Source of the DNA: Paenibacillus sp. Soil766
Lineage (GTDB): Bacteria > Bacillota > Bacilli > Paenibacillales > NBRC-103111
DNA: 64,000 bases
Direction: 5' to 3'
Assembly (NCBI RefSeq): GCF_001428105.1
Contig: NZ_LMSJ01000003.1
Location: forward strand, 1-64,000
The stretch's first letter is position 1. Each line of letters opens with the position of its first letter. The notes under the pieces are model-generated. The model ran no database searches and had not been told where the DNA came from. It saw only the letters and a list, made by a program, of their open reading frames with translations. Positions 45,956 through 55,020 of the stretch are shown one piece after another. The position numbers and the translations under genes were made by a program.

Positions 45956-46048
45956 TTACAGCGTGCACCGATTGGATACAAAAAAGAGACACAGCTCTCC
46001 CCATTCATGGAAGTTTCGCTTGTGTCTCCGGTGGTCCGGTCGATACAT
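45956..46048 (-). CDS. leader ORF (30 codons) across the ssu terminator
   Basis: An ATG at 46048 opens a 30-codon frame ending at TAA 45956-45958. It spans the whole leader terminator and encodes an Arg/His-rich start (MYRPDHRRHK) and two Cys codons (20 and 28), the first inside the 3' arm of the terminator. The SD is poor (AAGAA). It may be a sulfur-sensing leader peptide or chance. It is transcribed ahead of ssuA. Confidence 0.3.
   Translation of the reverse strand: MYRPDHRRHKRNFHEWGELCLFFVSNRCTL
45980..46028 (-). terminator. terminator/attenuator in the ssu leader
   Basis: On the minus strand GAGACACAAGC pairs with GCTGTGTCTC, followed by six T residues. It lies between the ssu promoter (46077-46105) and ssuA, 58 bases before its start, so full transcription of the operon needs read-through. 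A small CCGG-ACCA-CCGG hairpin precedes it. No S-box or T-box consensus was recognised. Confidence 0.75.
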
Positions 46049-46076
46049 AATTATTCTTATAAGATTACTTGGTTTT

Positions 46077-46105
46077 AATTTATCAGCAATCTTATTGTTC
46101 GTCAA
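46077..46105 (-). promoter_or_regulatory. promoter of the ssu operon
   Basis: On the minus strand TTGACG (46100-46105) and TAAATT (46077-46082) are 17 bases apart. A perfect palindrome TCTTATAAGA (46055-46064) overlaps the expected transcription start and could be an operator. The -35 box abuts the stop codon of the GNAT gene. Confidence 0.6.
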
Positions 46106-46109
46106 TAGT

Positions 46110-46520
46110 TTATTTGAATTTCTTGGTCATAATCATTTCTAGCGGCTCATTATCGAGTAACAAACATCCTGCATCGCGATAGCCTAATTTTCTATAGAAG
46201 TGCTGAGCCTCTTCACTAGCTGAAGTGGAGGTCATAACTACCTTAAAGCCCTTATTCCTCATTTCTTTTTCCCAATAAAGGACGACATGCTTACCGAATC
46301 CCTGACCTCGATATTGTTCTTCGAGCCATAGCATGTTCATGAATGGTGTGTTGTCCCAGAAATATCCGAATCTCATCCATCCGATATTATTCTCATTTTC
46401 GTCCCGCAGCATATATATTTCTTGATCATTAATTTTCTTTAAAATTAAGCTCTGTAGAACGTGATGGTCACGTACTTGTAGATATGCATAGTCAGCATTA
46501 GTTGCAACCGCAATTTGCAT
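46110..46520 (-). CDS. GNAT-family N-acetyltransferase
   Basis: A 136-residue acetyltransferase with motif A seen as LWLEEQYRGQGFGKHVVLYWE and motif B as SASEEAQHFYRKLGYRDAG. The ATG follows AAGGGG. It is a single gene upstream of the ssu promoter. Substrate unknown. Confidence 0.88.
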   Translation of the reverse strand: MQIAVATNADYAYLQVRDHHVLQSLILKKINDQEIYMLRDENENNIGWMRFGYFWDNTPFMNMLWLEEQYRGQGFGKHVVLYWEKEMRNKGFKVVMTSTSASEEAQHFYRKLGYRDAGCLLLDNEPLEMIMTKKFK

Positions 46521-46601
46521 CAGTATCCCCTTCCTACGTAACGTAATCCGCTCAACATCTGCAACTTTTGCTCGATGGCGCGGGGTAGGTAGCCGACAGT
46601 T

Positions 46602-46674
46602 TAGATGGAAAACATACAGTTAAATTTGGCCAATTTCCCTTAATTCCAGGAATAGATGGAGAAAATCCAGTTAA
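46602..46674 (+). repeat. pair of 22-bp dispersed repeats (copies A and B)
   Basis: TAGATGGAAAACATACAGTTAA (46602-46623) and its copy at 46653-46674 agree at 19 of 22 positions and are separated by 29 bases. Related copies occur at 57611-57797. They lie in the gap between the GNAT and selO genes. No ORF crosses them, so they are likely a dispersed intergenic element. Confidence 0.6.
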
Positions 46675-46778
46675 TCGGATTTGAGGGCCACCGCGTAACC
46701 CACCGTGTGACATGCACCGCGCCCCTGGGATAGCGCGCGGTGCGGATTCCATTAGCGGATAGTCATGGGATCGCGTAC

Positions 46779-48266
46779 TCAGGTGCCACAAAACGTTTGA
46801 TACGCACAAGCCGAAGGCTCCGGCAGCGCGGCATACTCTGCTTGCTCAGGTGCGTGTGCGAAGGGATTCGCAAGCACAGCAAGAAGTCGCTCCATCACGC
46901 TGTTGTCACCATGTTCGACCGCGGCTTCTAACGCTTCTTCTACCCGATGGTTGCGAGGAATGACGGCAGGATTGCTGCTGCGCATCAATTGCTGTGACGA
47001 CGTCTGGTCTTCCTGTTGTCTGCCTAGTCTCGCCTGCCATTGTTCCTGCCAAGGGGCAAACTCTGGCGTACCGAACAGGACTGATTCCTCTATTGTATCA
47101 AACGTCAATGCTAAGAAAGTATTCGTATAGTCTGCACTATGCTTCTCCATCATGCTTAGCAAGCCTTCGATTAGCGCAAGATCTTCTTGCTCTTCATGAA
47201 AGATCCCGAGCTTCGCTCTCATTCCCGTAAGCCACGCTTGTTGATAGGTCGTGGAAAATTCGGACAGCGCACCTTCAGCTAGTTTAATGGCTTGCTCCTC
47301 GTCAGCATGCAGCAGCGGCAACAGTGTTTCTGCAAATCTTGCGAGATTCCATACCGCAATACGCGGTTGATTACCATAGGCGTAGCGACCATGCGTGTCG
47401 ATGGAGCTGAACACCGTGGCAGGGTCATAGGCATCCATAAAGGCACAAGGACCATAATCAATCGTTTCTCCGCTAATCGCCATATTATCGGTGTTCATTA
47501 CGCCGTGAATAAAGCCAACGAGCTGCCATTTCGTAATGAGCTTGGCTTGACGCTTAATCACTTCCTGAAGGAAGCGAAGATAGCGGTGCTCATTAGGGTC
47601 ACCCTGCGCATCTAGCTCTGGATAATGTCTCTGTATGGTGTAATCCGCAATCGCACGAAGATCCTCGATGGTGCCATATTGCGCAGCATATTGAAAAGTA
47701 CCAACGCGGATATGACTTGCCGCTAGTCGTGTGAGAACTGCGCCAGGCAGCTCGATTTCACGGTAAATAACATCACCCGTTGTAACAACTGCTAAGCTTC
47801 GCGTCGTAGGGATACCAAGTCCGACCATTGCTTCGCTGATGATGTATTCGCGCAGCATGGGTCCAAGGGCTGCACGGCCATCGCCTCGACGGGAGTAGGG
47901 TGTTCTGCCCGAGCCCTTCAGTTGGATATCCACCCGTTCCCCTAGAGGCGTGATCTGTTCGCCCAGCAAGATAGCCCGGCCATCCCCTAACATGTTAAAA
48001 TGCCCAAATTGATGCGCAGCATAAGCTTGCGCAAGCGGTGTCGAACCGTCTGGAATATGATTGCCTGCGAGTGTAGCAACACCTTCTTCGCTTCGCAATG
48101 CCGAAGCATGTAATCCCAGCGCCTCTGCCACGGGTTCATTTAGAATAATCAACTTCGGTGCGCGCCCAGGCGTAGGATCAACTTTCGTAAAGAAGGATTG
48201 CGGAAGTCGTGCGTAACTGTTATCCAAATTCCAACCTGTATCTTGTTTTGCAATGTGATCTGTCAT
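46779..48266 (-). CDS. selO: protein adenylyltransferase SelO (YdiU/UPF0061)
   Basis: A 495-residue pseudokinase-fold enzyme that transfers AMP to protein hydroxyl groups, linked to redox stress. Family landmarks: [76 protein letters not shown] and the C-terminal [15 protein letters not shown]. The ATG follows AGAGGAG. Mammalian SelO carries selenocysteine near its end; here the C-terminus is [10 protein letters not shown], with Cys in the corresponding region. It is separated from the DinB gene by a terminator. Confidence 0.93.
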   Translation of the reverse strand: MTDHIAKQDTGWNLDNSYARLPQSFFTKVDPTPGRAPKLIILNEPVAEALGLHASALRSEEGVATLAGNHIPDGSTPLAQAYAAHQFGHFNMLGDGRAILLGEQITPLGERVDIQLKGSGRTPYSRRGDGRAALGPMLREYIISEAMVGLGIPTTRSLAVVTTGDVIYREIELPGAVLTRLAASHIRVGTFQYAAQYGTIEDLRAIADYTIQRHYPELDAQGDPNEHRYLRFLQEVIKRQAKLITKWQLVGFIHGVMNTDNMAISGETIDYGPCAFMDAYDPATVFSSIDTHGRYAYGNQPRIAVWNLARFAETLLPLLHADEEQAIKLAEGALSEFSTTYQQAWLTGMRAKLGIFHEEQEDLALIEGLLSMMEKHSADYTNTFLALTFDTIEESVLFGTPEFAPWQEQWQARLGRQQEDQTSSQQLMRSSNPAVIPRNHRVEEALEAAVEHGDNSVMERLLAVLANPFAHAPEQAEYAALPEPSACAYQTFCGT

Positions 48267-48322
48267 CGTATCTCCTCTTTCTTACTCCAACATGCTACTT
48301 TCCCAATTATATCATAGTCGAC

Positions 48323-48360
48323 AAAAAAACCTCTTCATAAGCATATGCGAAGAGGTTTTC
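48323..48360. terminator. terminator between DinB operon and selO
   Basis: AACCTCTTC and GAAGAGGTT pair around a loop containing GCATATGC, with seven A on the left and TTTT on the right, so it is compatible with both strands. On the minus strand it ends the ferritin/TIM/DinB operon. Confidence 0.8.
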
Positions 48361-48374
48361 CTTATCGTTCGTTG

Positions 48375-48854
48375 CTATGGCTGACGCTTTGTTGCAAATC
48401 GTTTGAGTGTAGTTATCGTATTAAAGTGCATACCCTCGTGATATAACGTGAAGTTTAGGAATTCTCCAATTGTATTTAGGCGTAGACCGCTGCCTGTTGT
48501 AAAAGGCTGTTTGACTTGCTCATCTAAGCGATCCTGTAAGATACTCTGAATCCGTTTGGGTTGCTCCGCAAGCAACGCAAGTAATTCCTCAAGCGAAGGA
48601 AGTTCCTCGTTCCAATCTGCTGGTTTGGTGCCTTTTGCAAATAAACGCTCAAAGTTCTCAGGTAATTGTAACGGCTCTCCAGCAAAATGAAAGGCAAATT
48701 TCTCTTGCACAACATAAATGTGCCCCAAATTCCATCGAATATTGTTATTAAATCCATCGGGCATGTGGTCGATTGTGTCTTCCGACAGTCCTGCAACCGC
48801 TTTGATGGTTGCTTGGCGAATAAAATCCAATTGGTTTAGAGTGATTTGCTTCAT
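48375..48854 (-). CDS. DinB-superfamily protein
   Basis: A 159-residue four-helix protein of the DinB/YfiT type. A metal site of three His is suggested by NLGHIYVVQ and the C-terminal YHEGMH (HxxxH). Members include thiol-dependent transferases and hydrolases; the role here is unknown. It begins 16 bases after the TIM-barrel gene and is last in a three-gene operon with the ferritin-like protein. Confidence 0.85.
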   Translation of the reverse strand: MKQITLNQLDFIRQATIKAVAGLSEDTIDHMPDGFNNNIRWNLGHIYVVQEKFAFHFAGEPLQLPENFERLFAKGTKPADWNEELPSLEELLALLAEQPKRIQSILQDRLDEQVKQPFTTGSGLRLNTIGEFLNFTLYHEGMHFNTITTLKRFATKRQP

Positions 48855-48870
48855 AAGGTATCCTCGCTTT

Positions 48871-49737
48871 TTACTCTACTGTAACATGTTTCCAGCAATC
48901 TTGCGCCACTTTTTTCAAAATCAAGGCTTGCTCCCACCGACTGGAGAGCTCTCGTCCATCCTGTCCCATAATCGCATAAGGAGCTGGCCCCAGTTCGCAG
49001 ACGAAAGGAAGCACATCGCCAGGTTTAGCCTCCTGCAACCAATAGCGCATCGCTTGGGTCCACCATTTTGCATATCGAGCCACTAGTGCATCCGAGTAAC
49101 CTACATCGACTTGAATCTGTTCACCAGACGATATACGGCTATGAATCGCTGAGGTTCGTTGCAGCACCGTATCGAGAAGATGCTCCGCCTTTTCTTGCTT
49201 CTCCGTCATTTCCCCTGCCAGCACGTAGTGGGAGATATCCAGCGTAAACCGCAGATTAGGCAGCGCTTGCGCGTAGTGGACAGTGCGGATCAAGTCTTGT
49301 GTAATTCTGCCACGATGCGTCTCAACATAAAATGGCATGCTCTGCTTCGCCGATACAGCGGCCAATCCACTTAGCAGATCAATAGCCTCATGGTCTATCA
49401 CAAAAGAGTCCGCCACCTGCCCATTCACATACAGCATATCCATATCTGTCGCATGCTGAATATGGGACGATAAGTCACTCGGGCTGAATGGAAAACAATG
49501 TGAGCCAAAGCTCAGACTGTATTGATTCAGCAGCCGTTTCCACTCCTCCCTAGCATCGATTTCCGGCACTCTCGCCAAGATGCCAGTAAAGCCTGCACCC
49601 GCAATGCGCTCTAGCTTTGCCTCCAACGGAAGCTCTTCTTCTAACTCCATCATCGCCCACATGGATTGATGAATTTCGAGCCGCGGCGGGCGATTAGAGC
49701 CATCATTGATCCTGGTCATTTCGAATTGATCCATCAT
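48871..49737 (-). CDS. TIM-barrel protein, sugar-phosphate isomerase/AP-endonuclease-2 type
   Basis: A 288-residue protein with the xylose-isomerase-like barrel pattern (LEAKLERIAGAGFTGILARV, MPFYVETHRGRITQDL, LRFTLDISHYVLAG, FVCELGPAPYAI). Metal ligands expected for the family appear as the Glu of VETH, the Asp-His of DISH and the Glu of CELG. The ATG lies about 12 bases after AGGAGG. The substrate is unknown. It sits between a diiron protein and a DinB protein in one operon (6 and 16 bases apart). Confidence 0.8.
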   Translation of the reverse strand: MMDQFEMTRINDGSNRPPRLEIHQSMWAMMELEEELPLEAKLERIAGAGFTGILARVPEIDAREEWKRLLNQYSLSFGSHCFPFSPSDLSSHIQHATDMDMLYVNGQVADSFVIDHEAIDLLSGLAAVSAKQSMPFYVETHRGRITQDLIRTVHYAQALPNLRFTLDISHYVLAGEMTEKQEKAEHLLDTVLQRTSAIHSRISSGEQIQVDVGYSDALVARYAKWWTQAMRYWLQEAKPGDVLPFVCELGPAPYAIMGQDGRELSSRWEQALILKKVAQDCWKHVTVE

Positions 49738-49742
49738 TCGTA

Positions 49743-51029
49743 TTAATAGCCTCCTAGGCTGCCCGCAGGTTTATTTTTATTCAGATCACCATGGGCCTCC
49801 ATGTATACCGCGCGCTTCTTTACTGTTCGCTCAGCTTCCTCTTGAGCTGCGCGCGCATCGCCGCCATGAACATCTTCAATCATCCAACGCTGTCCAAAGC
49901 CTGCATGTACAACCTCATCTGCCCAGTCAAAATCTTGAAATGTCGTCATAAGCGGATCCTTCGCGATATCGCGGCAGAACTCCCACTCCTCGCGCTTGCC
50001 TGGTGGATACTTCATCGCTGCCTTCTCAATGGCAATCGTGAGGTGCGAATAGGCCTCAGTTCCTTCAAAAAGCTGCGCTGTCATATCGTACCATCCCGTC
50101 CAATTAGGGAATTGATACACATCGTACCCTTTCGCACGAAGTGCCGCTTCACCAAACCAACTGTGACGAACCTCATCCCACATATGTCTAGCCGTATCGC
50201 GGTAGAAATGCCATGGCTTGCCCTCTGTTGTGAAATGGACATAAGCTACACCTTCCGCTGGCGACATCTCGTAATACCTCGACAGCATCATCGTCATGAA
50301 TCTTCCTTCCGTATTGTCAGGGAGATTCATGCCCTGCATTTTCACGACCTGTGGGGTGAAACGACTGTCTCGCGTACTGAACTGCGGCATGACGAATGGC
50401 TCCGCTACGATCCTCGCAGATGGTTCTACGGGAACTCGTTCCTCCCATCCTGTTATACCACCCGCTGCTGCGAGCAATTGTTCTACATACATTCTCCAGC
50501 GCTGCGCTTGTTCCTTCTCCGTCTCCGATGCCGATTCCAGCACACGTTGAAGCGCCTCGCGCCCCCAATCCATTTGCTCTTCTCGGTCGATAAGCTGATG
50601 CTTCATGATATGAAGCGTAGGTTCATCAACGAGAGGCTGCGCTTTGCCTTTGTAGGCATGAAGGGCCGCATTCTGCGCGGGCTTCACTACATCAAAGAGT
50701 GCAGTCAACAAACACAAGGTTGTTGCTGAATTCAGCACCGTTTGCATCAGCTCGTTCAGCGATGTGTCTGGACATTTATCGAAAGCTACCGTGCTCATGC
50801 GCAGCTGTTTAATTCGATTGCGGAATTGATCGTGATGCTCCGCATCCTGCGAGCTCAAACGCGCAAGCGCACCTTTAATTTCATACTCCGGTCTAGCCGC
50901 CATATGCGCAGCCTCAATCCGCATAAGTTGACGATCGACATAAGCAATGCGTTGTATGGTTTTGGCTGATTCCTCTACGGACATGCCGATACGATCCCAA
51001 TCCTTGATTCCCATGAATGGATGCAGCAT
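49743..51029 (-). CDS. ferritin-like (diiron carboxylate) protein of unknown function
   Basis: A 428-residue, mostly helical protein. The C-terminal half shows a full diiron ligand set: Glu in SPAEGVAYVH, ExxH in WDEVRHSWFGE, Glu in GTEAYSHL and ExxH in ADEVVHAGFGQRW. The N-terminal half has a second ferritin-like helix set (RIEAAHMAA; SSQDAEHHDQF). The ATG follows GGAGGGG. I do not recognise a characterised family; an oxidase or oxygenase role is plausible. It leads the operon with the TIM-barrel and DinB genes. Confidence 0.75.
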   Translation of the reverse strand: MLHPFMGIKDWDRIGMSVEESAKTIQRIAYVDRQLMRIEAAHMAARPEYEIKGALARLSSQDAEHHDQFRNRIKQLRMSTVAFDKCPDTSLNELMQTVLNSATTLCLLTALFDVVKPAQNAALHAYKGKAQPLVDEPTLHIMKHQLIDREEQMDWGREALQRVLESASETEKEQAQRWRMYVEQLLAAAGGITGWEERVPVEPSARIVAEPFVMPQFSTRDSRFTPQVVKMQGMNLPDNTEGRFMTMMLSRYYEMSPAEGVAYVHFTTEGKPWHFYRDTARHMWDEVRHSWFGEAALRAKGYDVYQFPNWTGWYDMTAQLFEGTEAYSHLTIAIEKAAMKYPPGKREEWEFCRDIAKDPLMTTFQDFDWADEVVHAGFGQRWMIEDVHGGDARAAQEEAERTVKKRAVYMEAHGDLNKNKPAGSLGGY

Positions 51030-51047
51030 AAGTACCCCTCCAGTATC

Positions 51048-51138
51048 TTTGCACTATAATATGAACTCATGAACTTATCATAGTGGTATTTACTATAAGA
51101 TTACATGCATTGAATCACATATAAATTTGCACTAAAAT
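51048..51138 (-). promoter_or_regulatory. direct-repeat pair upstream of the ferritin-like operon
   Basis: TTTGCACTATAAT (51048-51060) and TTTGCACTAAAAT (51126-51138) agree at 12 of 13 positions and lie 78 bases apart in the 124-base gap before the ferritin-like gene. They could be regulator sites, though no regulator is recognised nearby. Confidence 0.35.
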
Positions 51139-51153
51139 ACATAACATCACCGA

Positions 51154-51852
51154 TTACATCTCATCATTCAATCCAATAAAACCTAGTCGGACGGTCATGG
51201 CCCATTTAGCAATCTTCAGCGTTTCAGCTATGGTGGAATACGATAACATCGATTGTTTATCGGTTCCTTGCAAACCCCATACCACGATGCTTTCATCTTG
51301 CGGGACTTTGACGCTCTGTTGTAATTTCATTTCACCTGTCATGCCGATTCCCACCGGTTTATCCACTCTGACTGTCGAACTATAATAACCATTATGGTTG
51401 ATAATTGCATATTCCAACTCGCTATAAACAGCACCGCTAGGATCTTGGCGATCCTTAAACGAATAGACAAAATCGCCTTCGAAATGGTAATTACCCATCT
51501 CGTCTTTGTCCTTCTCCATTATGCTCATGCTCATCCCCGCTGACGTATTCTTCTTCACGCCATCATTCCAATAATCAAAACCGACTGCTAGATTCTGTTG
51601 CGGCCCATGATATTGAATCGCAATTGAACCAGACATCAGCCCCATAAATGGCTTCAGCTTTTCGTTATTTTTATTATCGAATAACGGTTCAGGAGAAGCT
51701 GACCACGTTGAACTATTGTCTGTTTTATCATCCACCTGAAGTTCAGGAGCACTCATAACTTTGCGGCTAGAGACGTCATTCACAACGGCCAAAGTCATCA
51801 GACCCGCCATCACGATGATTGAAAGTATTTGCGGTATTTTAGTCGTACCCAT
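51154..51852 (-). CDS. secreted or membrane-anchored hypothetical protein
   Basis: A 232-residue protein with an N-terminal hydrophobic segment (IPQILSIIVMAGLMTLAVV) acting as signal or anchor and a beta-rich extracellular part (SIAIQYHGPQQNLAVGFDYWNDG; HFEGDFVYSFKD). No family is recognised. The ATG follows GGAGGTGG. It is encoded 124 bases before the ferritin-like gene on the same strand, but has its own spacing and may not be co-transcribed. Confidence 0.7.
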   Translation of the reverse strand: MGTTKIPQILSIIVMAGLMTLAVVNDVSSRKVMSAPELQVDDKTDNSSTWSASPEPLFDNKNNEKLKPFMGLMSGSIAIQYHGPQQNLAVGFDYWNDGVKKNTSAGMSMSIMEKDKDEMGNYHFEGDFVYSFKDRQDPSGAVYSELEYAIINHNGYYSSTVRVDKPVGIGMTGEMKLQQSVKVPQDESIVVWGLQGTDKQSMLSYSTIAETLKIAKWAMTVRLGFIGLNDEM

Positions 51853-52044
51853 TCCGATCCACCTCCAAGAAGTTACAAATGCTTATATTTTATAATACTA
51901 CCACAATTTGGGTGACATAGCCTGTGAACGATCCTTGCACACTCCCGCACTTTAGAATCTTTTAAGAAATAAATAAACAGCAGTTTAGATCTACGATTTA
52001 CACTAAGAGAGGAGTGAGTCAATTGACGGGGGTTATAGCCATAT

Positions 52045-52677
52045 ATGAGTAAAAAACTAGGAATAATCTCCATTATCATCATTATTGCGGTTGCCATCAT
52101 AGCCGTATTCCCTTATATCACCTTAGATCCAGAGAACAGCCGCGTTGCGCTTGATGTGAATTTCCCCTTGCACTACATGGTGCTGACAAGTCATATTGCA
52201 CTTGCTCTGGTTGCCCTGATCAGCGGTTTGTTCCAATTTCATGTACGCTTTCGCACCAACTATCCGGCCTGGCATCGAGCGCTCGGACGCATCTATGTTT
52301 TCAGCATCATGCTAAGCGGATGTCTAGGTCTTGTTTTAAGCTTCTACGCGGAAAACTTCACGAAAGCCATGGCATTCCTTGTCTTAAGCGTACTTTGGCT
52401 AATCACCACGTGGAATGGTTTCCGCTTTGCGGTCAAAGGACAGCTCGCTCAGCATCGGATTTGGATGATGCGAAGCTATGCTGTCACACTCGTTGCTGTA
52501 TCTGCCAGGGTTGTCGTGCCGATCTGCATTCTCCTCTATCTGGCTATGCACGGATTCCATCTTTCTGAAGGTGGTCGAGAGCAGATGGTTGCGGAGATTC
52601 TCAACATCAACGTGTGGTTCGGATTAATCATTAATCTTGTTGTCGTTGAATGGTATTTGCTGCGGTGGATGAAATGA
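52045..52677 (+). CDS. DUF2306 membrane protein
   Basis: A 210-residue protein with about six helices. The family markers AWHRALGRIYV and LAQHRIWMMRSYAVT are present, with the two His pairs that suggest heme or metal binding. A G-run (GGGGG) lies about 12 bases before the ATG. Function unknown. It stands alone between divergent and convergent neighbours. Confidence 0.82.
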   Translation: MSKKLGIISIIIIIAVAIIAVFPYITLDPENSRVALDVNFPLHYMVLTSHIALALVALISGLFQFHVRFRTNYPAWHRALGRIYVFSIMLSGCLGLVLSFYAENFTKAMAFLVLSVLWLITTWNGFRFAVKGQLAQHRIWMMRSYAVTLVAVSARVVVPICILLYLAMHGFHLSEGGREQMVAEILNINVWFGLIINLVVVEWYLLRWMK

Positions 52678-52763
52678 GAAAGAGAGATGCATTTCAAATA
52701 GACAGGTTGATTCAATAAAAAAAAGGTTGCACTGCTGCATTTTCCACACTAGTTGCATAGCAC

Positions 52764-52805
52764 AAAAAAGGAGATTAGAAGGCATAACTTCCTCCTAATC
52801 TCCTT
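52764..52805 (-). terminator. terminator of the Na+/H+ antiporter gene
   Basis: AAGGAGATTAG and CTAATCTCCTT form a perfect 11-bp stem; on the minus strand it is followed by TTTTTT. Confidence 0.88.
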
Positions 52806-52848
52806 GCACATTTCCATGCTGCGAATGAACGGTTAGTACGTATCCATT

Positions 52849-54882
52849 CTACTTCTCGCCATTATCCAAAATAAGCATTTCCTCATAATTAATCGCCTGC
52901 AATAATTCTAGCACAGTTCCACTTGAGATTTGATCAGCCTCTTCCAACTCTTGGATCCCATCCCGCTTCATCTGTACGCTTCGCAATTGAACAATTCTCA
53001 ACTGCTGTAGAAACTCATCTTCCGAATGCTCGCTAAAAAGCTTACCGTCGTGTTTCTGACTGCGAGTGTAGTGTTGGATAACGAGCAGCGCCTCTAACTG
53101 ATGCTTCGGCGATTGCTGATTGCGAATGGCTTTAACGGCTGCTTCTTGCAGCTGTTTTTCAATCGTTTGCAGCTCTTCAAACATCTCGGTGACGGATCTG
53201 AATTTCTCTGGAATCCCTTCTCTCCGGTGCTGCTGAATCTTGCGATTAAGTAGACTCAACTTCAATCTAACCCACATGTATTGCAGCTTTGCAAGAAAGA
53301 ATGATTCCGACTGTGGCTGATGAAGTAAAGCAAACACGGGCTGCAGCTGCGGCGAAATGACACCTTGCGCAATCAATTCAGCTAGCCTAACGGCTTCGGC
53401 TGTTCGGCCAATTTGCTGAAGTTCTCGAATATAAGGACCAGATACCTTGACCGTCCCATAACAGTCCATCCGAATTTGCTCCTCCAGCTGTTGAACAACC
53501 GCGAGAGTAGCATCGTAGTTCTCCTCATTTTTCTCGGATTTGAGCGCTAGAATCGTTCGCTTCGCCAACTGAATACTTGCTTCTTTCAACGACAATGCTG
53601 CCTGGTCGGAAGTTGCCGCGGTGACAGACTTGCCAATAAACGGCATGGCGAATGTAGCAGCTAACATACTGATCAAGATGACGCTAGCCGAAATAAACAA
53701 AATAGTATGGCGCAGAGGGAATGGCGTTCCATCTGATAATTCAAAAGGAATCGATAAAGCTGTTGCTAACGTGATCGTACCATGGACGCCGCAGAAACTA
53801 GCCGCAAGAGCAAAGCTCCTTCTGCTCGTCTGAGTATTTGGCTCCGTCGTATTTTGATTAGAAGGAACGAACTCGTCGTGAAAAAGATAGACCCAGATGT
53901 ACCTCGCCGCAAATAGCGCCGCAAAGATCGCTACGGCTAATCCGAGCTCTTTCAAGATTGAAGCCTCGCCACTCTGCACTAATCCTGTTATGACCTCTGG
54001 CAGCAATAAGCCGAGCAAGGCAAAAACAAGTCCATTCAAAATGAAGCTCAGCACTGACCATGTATTAGTCGAGATGATGTGCAGCTTGGTCGTTGTTTGC
54101 TGTAACCGATCACGTTCTAACCCGTGCACAATCCCCGCAACAACGACGGCCAAGATACCTGAAACGTGGATTTCCTCAGCAACCATAAAGATCACGAACG
54201 GCGTTAGCAACTGAATGGTGACGAGCGAGTTGACTTCTTCCAGCCCTTTTCTTCGTAGAAATAGTCTGAAATTCACCAAAAGCGCTCCTAGTACGAGTCC
54301 AACGATAATACCACCTATGGCGACAAGCAGGAATTCCCAAGCTGCTGATTTGGCCGAGAAGACACCTGTCATCACAACACCCAAAGCTACTTTGAAGGAA
54401 ACTAATCCTGCTGCATCGTTGAGCAACGATTCCCCCTCTAAGATCGGCATTAAACCTTTGGGGAACGTCCGCCCCCTTGTCATCGACTTCACAGCAACGG
54501 CATCCGTTGGCGACATGACTGCTGCTAAGGCGAATGCGACGGGTAGTGGCATTGCAGGGATCAGATAGTGAATAAAATATCCGATACCTATGACGGTAAA
54601 GACGACAAGCCATAACGCCATTAGCAGAATGGGCTTGCGGTACTCCAGCAATTCTTTGCGTGAGATGACACGTCCATCTCCAAATAAAATAGGCGCAATG
54701 AGACAGACCATAAAGGCTTCCGGTTCAAAATCGAAATCCGTAGGAACGAATGGGAGCCATGACACCAAAGCGCCCAAACCAATTAAGTAGAAGGGCAACG
54801 GGATTCGAGGATAACGCTTATTGAGCAGTGTAGCTGTTACAATTACTGCTGCCACAATGAATAAAGGCAACAAAAGTTCCAT
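52849..54882 (-). CDS. Na+/H+ antiporter, CPA1 family
   Basis: A 677-residue monovalent cation:proton antiporter. The first about 410 residues hold 12-13 transmembrane helices with the CPA1 motifs SPTDAVAV and GESLLNDA (ion-binding Asp). The last about 260 residues form a soluble helical tail, longer than in NhaP and like the YjcE/NhaK group. The ATG at 54882 follows GAGAGG; the frame extends 17 codons further without an SD. It likely helps Na+ and pH homeostasis. Confidence 0.92.
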   Translation of the reverse strand: MELLLPLFIVAAVIVTATLLNKRYPRIPLPFYLIGLGALVSWLPFVPTDFDFEPEAFMVCLIAPILFGDGRVISRKELLEYRKPILLMALWLVVFTVIGIGYFIHYLIPAMPLPVAFALAAVMSPTDAVAVKSMTRGRTFPKGLMPILEGESLLNDAAGLVSFKVALGVVMTGVFSAKSAAWEFLLVAIGGIIVGLVLGALLVNFRLFLRRKGLEEVNSLVTIQLLTPFVIFMVAEEIHVSGILAVVVAGIVHGLERDRLQQTTTKLHIISTNTWSVLSFILNGLVFALLGLLLPEVITGLVQSGEASILKELGLAVAIFAALFAARYIWVYLFHDEFVPSNQNTTEPNTQTSRRSFALAASFCGVHGTITLATALSIPFELSDGTPFPLRHTILFISASVILISMLAATFAMPFIGKSVTAATSDQAALSLKEASIQLAKRTILALKSEKNEENYDATLAVVQQLEEQIRMDCYGTVKVSGPYIRELQQIGRTAEAVRLAELIAQGVISPQLQPVFALLHQPQSESFFLAKLQYMWVRLKLSLLNRKIQQHRREGIPEKFRSVTEMFEELQTIEKQLQEAAVKAIRNQQSPKHQLEALLVIQHYTRSQKHDGKLFSEHSEDEFLQQLRIVQLRSVQMKRDGIQELEEADQISSGTVLELLQAINYEEMLILDNGEK

Positions 54883-55020
54883 CAAAACTTGCCTCTCTTT
54901 CATTTCCTTGTAGAGGGAATTATTGGGTAGCATCCGCTATTCCGTATAGTTCTATTCCATGAGGAAAGGAGCAGCCAGAACATCCTGACTCCCCCTTAGT
55001 TCCCTAACTTAACAAGTAAC

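Noticed and set aside
45962..46011. Second short ORF inside the ssu leader (starts MNGESC)
   Set aside because: It has no SD and overlaps the longer leader ORF in another frame; nothing favours its translation.
45980..46075. S-box or T-box riboswitch in the ssu leader
   Set aside because: The conserved S-box (AGAGGTGGAGGGA-like) and T-box (AGGGTGGNACCGCG) sequences are absent.
49791..50729. 312-codon plus-strand ORF opposite the ferritin-like gene
   Set aside because: It lacks an SD and any family motif, and the opposite strand carries a gene with clear diiron motifs, good SD and operon spacing. It is a shadow ORF.
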